Positions 31,708 to 34,346 of a stretch of DNA of 34,346 bases are shown piece after piece; within the stretch, counting starts at the first letter, position 1; every line of letters begins with the position of its first letter. The DNA is from Actinomadura sp. 7K507. Its GTDB lineage: Bacteria; Actinomycetota; Actinomycetes; Streptosporangiales; Streptosporangiaceae. Under the pieces are notes generated by a model, which did no database searches, was not told the origin of the DNA, and saw nothing but the letters and a program-made list of their open reading frames with translations. Made by a program: the position numbers and the translations under genes. Location: contig NZ_SMKK01000086.1 of assembly GCF_004348425.1 (NCBI RefSeq), forward strand, positions 1 through 34,346. Direction: 5' to 3'.

Positions 31708-31858
31708 CTGCTTTCGTGGCGGACGGGTCGACGTTCGGTGTACCGGAGCCGACCCGCCGCTATTCGACTGGCCGCCGGGACTTCGCCTGTGCACAGGGAC
31801 TTCGTCGGCCCTGCGGCGGCGGGGTCAGGCGGCGCTTGGTTGGCGGTTTCTCAAGGTT

Positions 31859-32113
31859 TCAGTTGCGGGAAGCGATGAGGTGGTCGAAGTCGCCGTCCTT
31901 GGCTCCAAGGATGAGCGCCTCGATCTCGGGACGGGTGTAGATGAGCGCGGGGCCGTCGGGATGACGGGAGTTGCGCATCGCGACCCGCCCGCCCGGCAGT
32001 TCGGCGATTTCCACGCAGTTCCCCTGGGAGTTGCTTCGCCGGGACTTCAGCCACCGCGCCCCTTGGAGGTTGGTGGCCGGCATCCCGTTGTCGTAGTAGT
32101 TCTTGAGCATCAT
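31859..32113 (-). CDS. DUF397 small protein
   Basis: An 84-residue DUF397 protein with the family core ARWLKSRRSNSQGNCVEIAELPGGRVAMRNSRHPDGPALIYTRPEIEALILGAKDGDFDHL. DUF397 proteins are partners of HTH-DUF5753 regulators in the WhiJ and AbaA-type systems of Streptomyces development. ATG 32113 overlaps the stop of the regulator gene by ATGA (a second ATG follows at once), so the two are cotranslated. The function is inferred to be a regulator partner that modulates DNA binding. Confidence 0.93.
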   Translation of the reverse strand: MMLKNYYDNGMPATNLQGARWLKSRRSNSQGNCVEIAELPGGRVAMRNSRHPDGPALIYTRPEIEALILGAKDGDFDHLIASRN

Positions 32114-32976
32114 GTCTCTCTGAGAAAATCACCGAGAAGCTCGACGGTGCGCTCCGGGGTCGCACTGTCGACGCACAGGCGTTCCATCGCCTGCAAATAG
32201 GTGTCGACGTCGTCTCGCTTGTCCAGGTACATCGCGCCGGTGAGGTTCTCTACGTAAACCACGTCCGGCAGGTCCTGCTCGGGAAAGCGCAGGATCGTGA
32301 ACGCGCCCCCCTCGGCGGCGTGGCCTCCGAACCTGAACGGCATGATCTGGATGGTGACGTTCGGCAGCTTGGACATCTCGATGAGGTGCTCGAACTGGCC
32401 CCTCATCACGTCCGGGCCGCCGATGGGACGCTTCAGCGCGCCCTCGTCCACCACCGCCCACAGGCGCGGAGCATCCGGGCCCGTGAGACGTTCCTGCCGC
32501 TGCATGCGCAGTTCCACGCGTTGGTCGATTTCGTGTTCGGCGGCTCCGGCGTTGCCCAGGCGGATCACCGCACGCGCATACCCCTCCGACTGCAGCAGCC
32601 CCGGGACGAACTGCAGTTCATACGTGCGGATCAACGCCGCCGACTCCTCCAGGCCGACATAGGTCTGGAACCAGCCGGGCAGTACGTCGTTGTACCGGTG
32701 CCACCAACCGGGGGTGTTGGCCTCCCTCGCAAGTTGCAGCAGCGCATCGCGTTCCAACTTGTCGCTGACGCCGTACAGCGAGAGCAGGTCGTCCACGTCT
32801 CGTTCTTTGAAGCTGACCCGTCCGAGCTCCAGACGGCTGATCTTCGACTCCGACGCGCGGATGACGTAGCCGGCGTCCTGACGGGTCACGCCCTTCTGCT
32901 CACGCAAACGGCGAAGCTGCGACCCGAGCAGGATCCGACGAACCGTCGACCCGCTTCCCGGCGTCTCTGGAGTCAC
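32110..32976 (-). CDS. HTH-XRE regulator with DUF5753 domain (WhiJ-like)
   Basis: A 288-residue WhiJ-type regulator. The HTH is RILLGSQLRRLREQKGVTRQDAGYVIRASESKISRLELGRVSFKERDVDDLLSLYGV. DUF5753 follows with TPGWWHRYNDVLPGWFQTYVGLEESAALIRTYE, VPGLLQSEGYARAV, VELRMQRQERL, ITIQIMPFRFGGHAAEGGAFTILRF and VVYVENLTGAMYLDK. GGGAGG lies six bases before GTG 32976; a TTG two codons earlier is too close to it. It is similar in layout to the other DUF5753 protein in this window but has a DUF397 partner and a divergent HATPase, the classic triad. It likely represses the divergent gene and itself. Confidence 0.93.
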   Translation of the reverse strand: MTPETPGSGSTVRRILLGSQLRRLREQKGVTRQDAGYVIRASESKISRLELGRVSFKERDVDDLLSLYGVSDKLERDALLQLAREANTPGWWHRYNDVLPGWFQTYVGLEESAALIRTYELQFVPGLLQSEGYARAVIRLGNAGAAEHEIDQRVELRMQRQERLTGPDAPRLWAVVDEGALKRPIGGPDVMRGQFEHLIEMSKLPNVTIQIMPFRFGGHAAEGGAFTILRFPEQDLPDVVYVENLTGAMYLDKRDDVDTYLQAMERLCVDSATPERTVELLGDFLRET

Positions 32977-33060
32977 GCCCAACCTCCCGGCTATTCGGCG
33001 GACAGCGAACCTAGTGTGCCACTGGCCTCAGTGTCCTGCGGTTACCTCCGTTCAGGTCGC

Positions 33061-33133
33061 ACGCATTCGCGTCGCCCCACACCCTCACAACGCGGATGCA
33101 CGTGCATTGGGTCTTGCATTCGCACGCTACGAT
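33061..33133. promoter_or_regulatory. Divergent promoter region with palindrome and direct repeats
   Basis: ATGCACGTGCAT (33096-33107) is a perfect 12-bp palindrome. GCATTCGC occurs on both sides, at 33063-33070 and 33116-33123. TACGAT (33128-33133) is a good -10 for the rightward HATPase gene. The layout suggests an operator for the neighbouring WhiJ-like protein. Confidence 0.5.
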
Positions 33134-33203
33134 GCGCAGGATAACGCACGAGACTTGCGAGCCACGGCTGCACAACGAGATCACTCTGCGGGGTCCGGTT
33201 GGA

Positions 33204-33836
33204 ATGACGTCACGCCACGCGCACGACGACACGCGCTGGGAGCTCGGCCCCGTCGTGGGGCCGGCCGACCCGCACGACCATGCCGGGTGCTCAACTCCCG
33301 TCCCGGAGTCGTCAGACCTGCCCCCGCGCCTGGACACGGCCGTGACGGCCCTCACCGAGCTGCGGGGCGCCACGGTCTCGTTCACGGTCCAGCCCGATCC
33401 GGAGTCGGTCACCGAGGCCCGCCACTTCACGATCTCCCGGCTGGTCGAATGGGGCGTGGCCGAACTCACCGACGACGTGGGGCTGGTCGTCTCCGAACTC
33501 GTCACGAACGCACTACGGCACAGCGGGGGGCGGCGCAGCGGGGGAACGTCTCGCGGCCGGCCGGGCGACGACGTGCACCGCGTGGGCGTGTACGGCGACC
33601 CGGCCGACCCGCTGGGCTCCGCACCGTCCGCCATCAGGCTGCACCTCGCCCACCGGGGTCCCTGGGTGCTCTGCGGGATCCTGGACGCGAGCCCGGCCGC
33701 ACCGCGCCGCAAGGAACCCGACTACATCGCCGAGACGGGACGCGGCCTGCACCTCGTGGAATCGTTCAGCGTCCGGTGGGGATGGCGCTCCATCGCGCGA
33801 GGCAAGGTGGTGTGGGCCCTGTTCCGATCCCCGTGA
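33204..33836 (+). CDS. HATPase-domain regulatory protein (RsbW/AbaA-type)
   Basis: A protein of about 210 residues with a C-terminal GHKL ATPase domain. The N box is VGLVVSELVTNALRHSGG, a middle motif is CGILDAS, and the glycine box is ETGRGLHLVESFSVRWGWR. About 75 N-terminal residues (Asp/Pro-rich, then a TVSFTVQPDPESVTEARHF strand-helix that starts the ATPase fold) precede it. The start is uncertain: ATG 33204 is preferred because the likely -10 (33128-33133) rules out ATG 33096; GGTTGGA is a weak ribosome site. It completes a WhiJ-type triad with the divergent regulator and DUF397 protein, and it lies 137 bp before a BldG-like STAS gene, so it could also be that protein's anti-sigma kinase. 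Confidence 0.85.
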   Translation: MTSRHAHDDTRWELGPVVGPADPHDHAGCSTPVPESSDLPPRLDTAVTALTELRGATVSFTVQPDPESVTEARHFTISRLVEWGVAELTDDVGLVVSELVTNALRHSGGRRSGGTSRGRPGDDVHRVGVYGDPADPLGSAPSAIRLHLAHRGPWVLCGILDASPAAPRRKEPDYIAETGRGLHLVESFSVRWGWRSIARGKVVWALFRSP

Positions 33837-33973
33837 AGGGACGGCCCGATCCCGTCCGGAGGGCGTAACGGCCTGCCACAGGGGTAACAAACGAGTTCCC
33901 AATAGTCTTGTCGGACGAGCCGAACGAGAGGCACGGACGAGACGAGTCTGCAGATCGGCAGAGAGGAGCACCG

Positions 33974-34327
33974 GTGGACTTCGCCGTCGAGCATCGCGTC
34001 GAAAAGGGCCTAACGGTCGTGAAGATCAGCGGTGAGATCGACGTCTTCACCAGCCCCCGGCTGCGGGAGGCCCTGCTCGACATCATCGACAACGGCGGCG
34101 CGTACCTGGTCATCGACCTCGGCGAGGTCACGTTCCTGGACTCCACGGGCCTCGGCGTGCTGGTCGGCATCTACCACCGGCTCCGCGCGCGGGACGGCTC
34201 GATGTCGTTCATGGGCGTCAACGACCGGGTACGCCGCGTCTTCCACGTCACCCAGCTCACCAAGATCTTCGTCCTCCACCACTCCCTGGAGGACGCCATC
34301 GCCGCCCACGAGTCGCCCGCCTCCTGA
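33974..34327 (+). CDS. Anti-sigma factor antagonist, STAS domain, BldG-like
   Basis: A 117-residue single STAS domain very similar in layout to BldG of Streptomyces (113 residues), which controls aerial growth and stress sigma factors by partner switching. Family marks are VVKISGEIDVFTSPRLREAL, LVIDLGEVTFLDSTGLGVLVG with Ser57 as the phosphorylation site, and a C-terminal LTKIFVLHHSLEDAIAAH. GTG 33974 follows GAGAGGAG by five bases; an ATG-type frame opening at 33908 adds 22 hydrophilic residues without a ribosome site. A -10-like TAGTCT is at 33903-33908. Unphosphorylated, it should bind an anti-sigma ATPase and free a sigma factor. Confidence 0.93.
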   Translation: MDFAVEHRVEKGLTVVKISGEIDVFTSPRLREALLDIIDNGGAYLVIDLGEVTFLDSTGLGVLVGIYHRLRARDGSMSFMGVNDRVRRVFHVTQLTKIFVLHHSLEDAIAAHESPAS

Positions 34328-34346
34328 ACCGCTCCCCTCCCTTCCC

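Noticed and set aside
33014..33868. A 284-codon plus-strand frame overlapping the HATPase gene.
   Set aside because: The other frame carries the N box and glycine box of a HATPase; this one is Arg/Pro-rich.

Overview
The window is about 34 kb of very GC-rich DNA with strong third-position GC bias, GTG starts, four-base ATGA/GTGA gene overlaps and families that are largely actinobacterial: HTH-DUF5753 regulators with DUF397 partners, a DUF574 methyltransferase, a SARP/AfsR-type regulator, an ECF42 sigma factor with its DGPF protein, a mycothiol-dependent-isomerase-like protein and a BldG-like antagonist. This points to a filamentous actinomycete, most likely Streptosporangiales (Actinomadura-like). 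That placement is inferred from gene content only. No tRNA, rRNA, CRISPR array, prophage or complete insertion sequence was seen.

Layout. (1) 19-3145: a leftward set (HATPase, a coupled 76-residue protein, a 127-residue unknown, an orphan and divergent HemC) diverges from a GntR regulator across an intergenic stretch packed with AAGCTGTG half-sites. GntR ends inside a perfect 20-bp hairpin. (2) 3168-4486: a TetR regulator diverges from a mycothiol-type isomerase over an AT-rich quasi-palindrome. (3) 4512-9276: a LysR gene broken by a one-base shift at a 7-G run diverges from a translationally coupled set of DUF35-thiolase, alpha/beta hydrolase and acyl-CoA synthetase. This looks like a small acyl-CoA catabolic module. 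(4) 9297-10045: the remnant of an ABC exporter. (5) 10065-14014: a large AfsR/SARP-type regulator divergent from a RibD/DHFR-fold protein, with an 11-bp-phased direct repeat between them. (6) 14022-15754: an HTH-DUF5753 regulator coupled to a DUF574 methyltransferase. (7) 15955-17786: DGPF protein plus ECF42 sigma factor behind an ECF42-like promoter.

(8) 17896-24752: a PLP dehydratase, a secreted serine hydrolase, a group-2 sigma factor and pyruvate carboxylase. (9) 25067-28999: a 1154-residue protein with a STAND/AAA-like module and two CbbX-type AAA modules, then a 60-residue orphan with a very strong ribosome site and a perfect terminator. (10) 29087-31707: a TetR gene with a clear operator, divergent from a membrane Ser/Thr kinase whose extracellular domain resembles spore-associated protein A. 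(11) 31859-34327: a WhiJ-type triad (DUF397, HTH-DUF5753, divergent HATPase) followed by a BldG-like anti-sigma antagonist.

The window is dominated by regulators: two sigma factors, seven DNA-binding regulators (one frameshifted), two HATPases, one STAS protein and one receptor kinase. Development or stress control is the likely theme of its right end. The metabolic content is housekeeping (pyruvate carboxylase) or small accessory modules. The best leads for something undescribed are the triple-ATPase protein with its small neighbour, the SapA-like receptor kinase, the orphan HemC operon under a GntR/HATPase pair, and several well-defined operators. Start sites were chosen from ribosome-binding sequences and differ from the longest reading frame in many genes.
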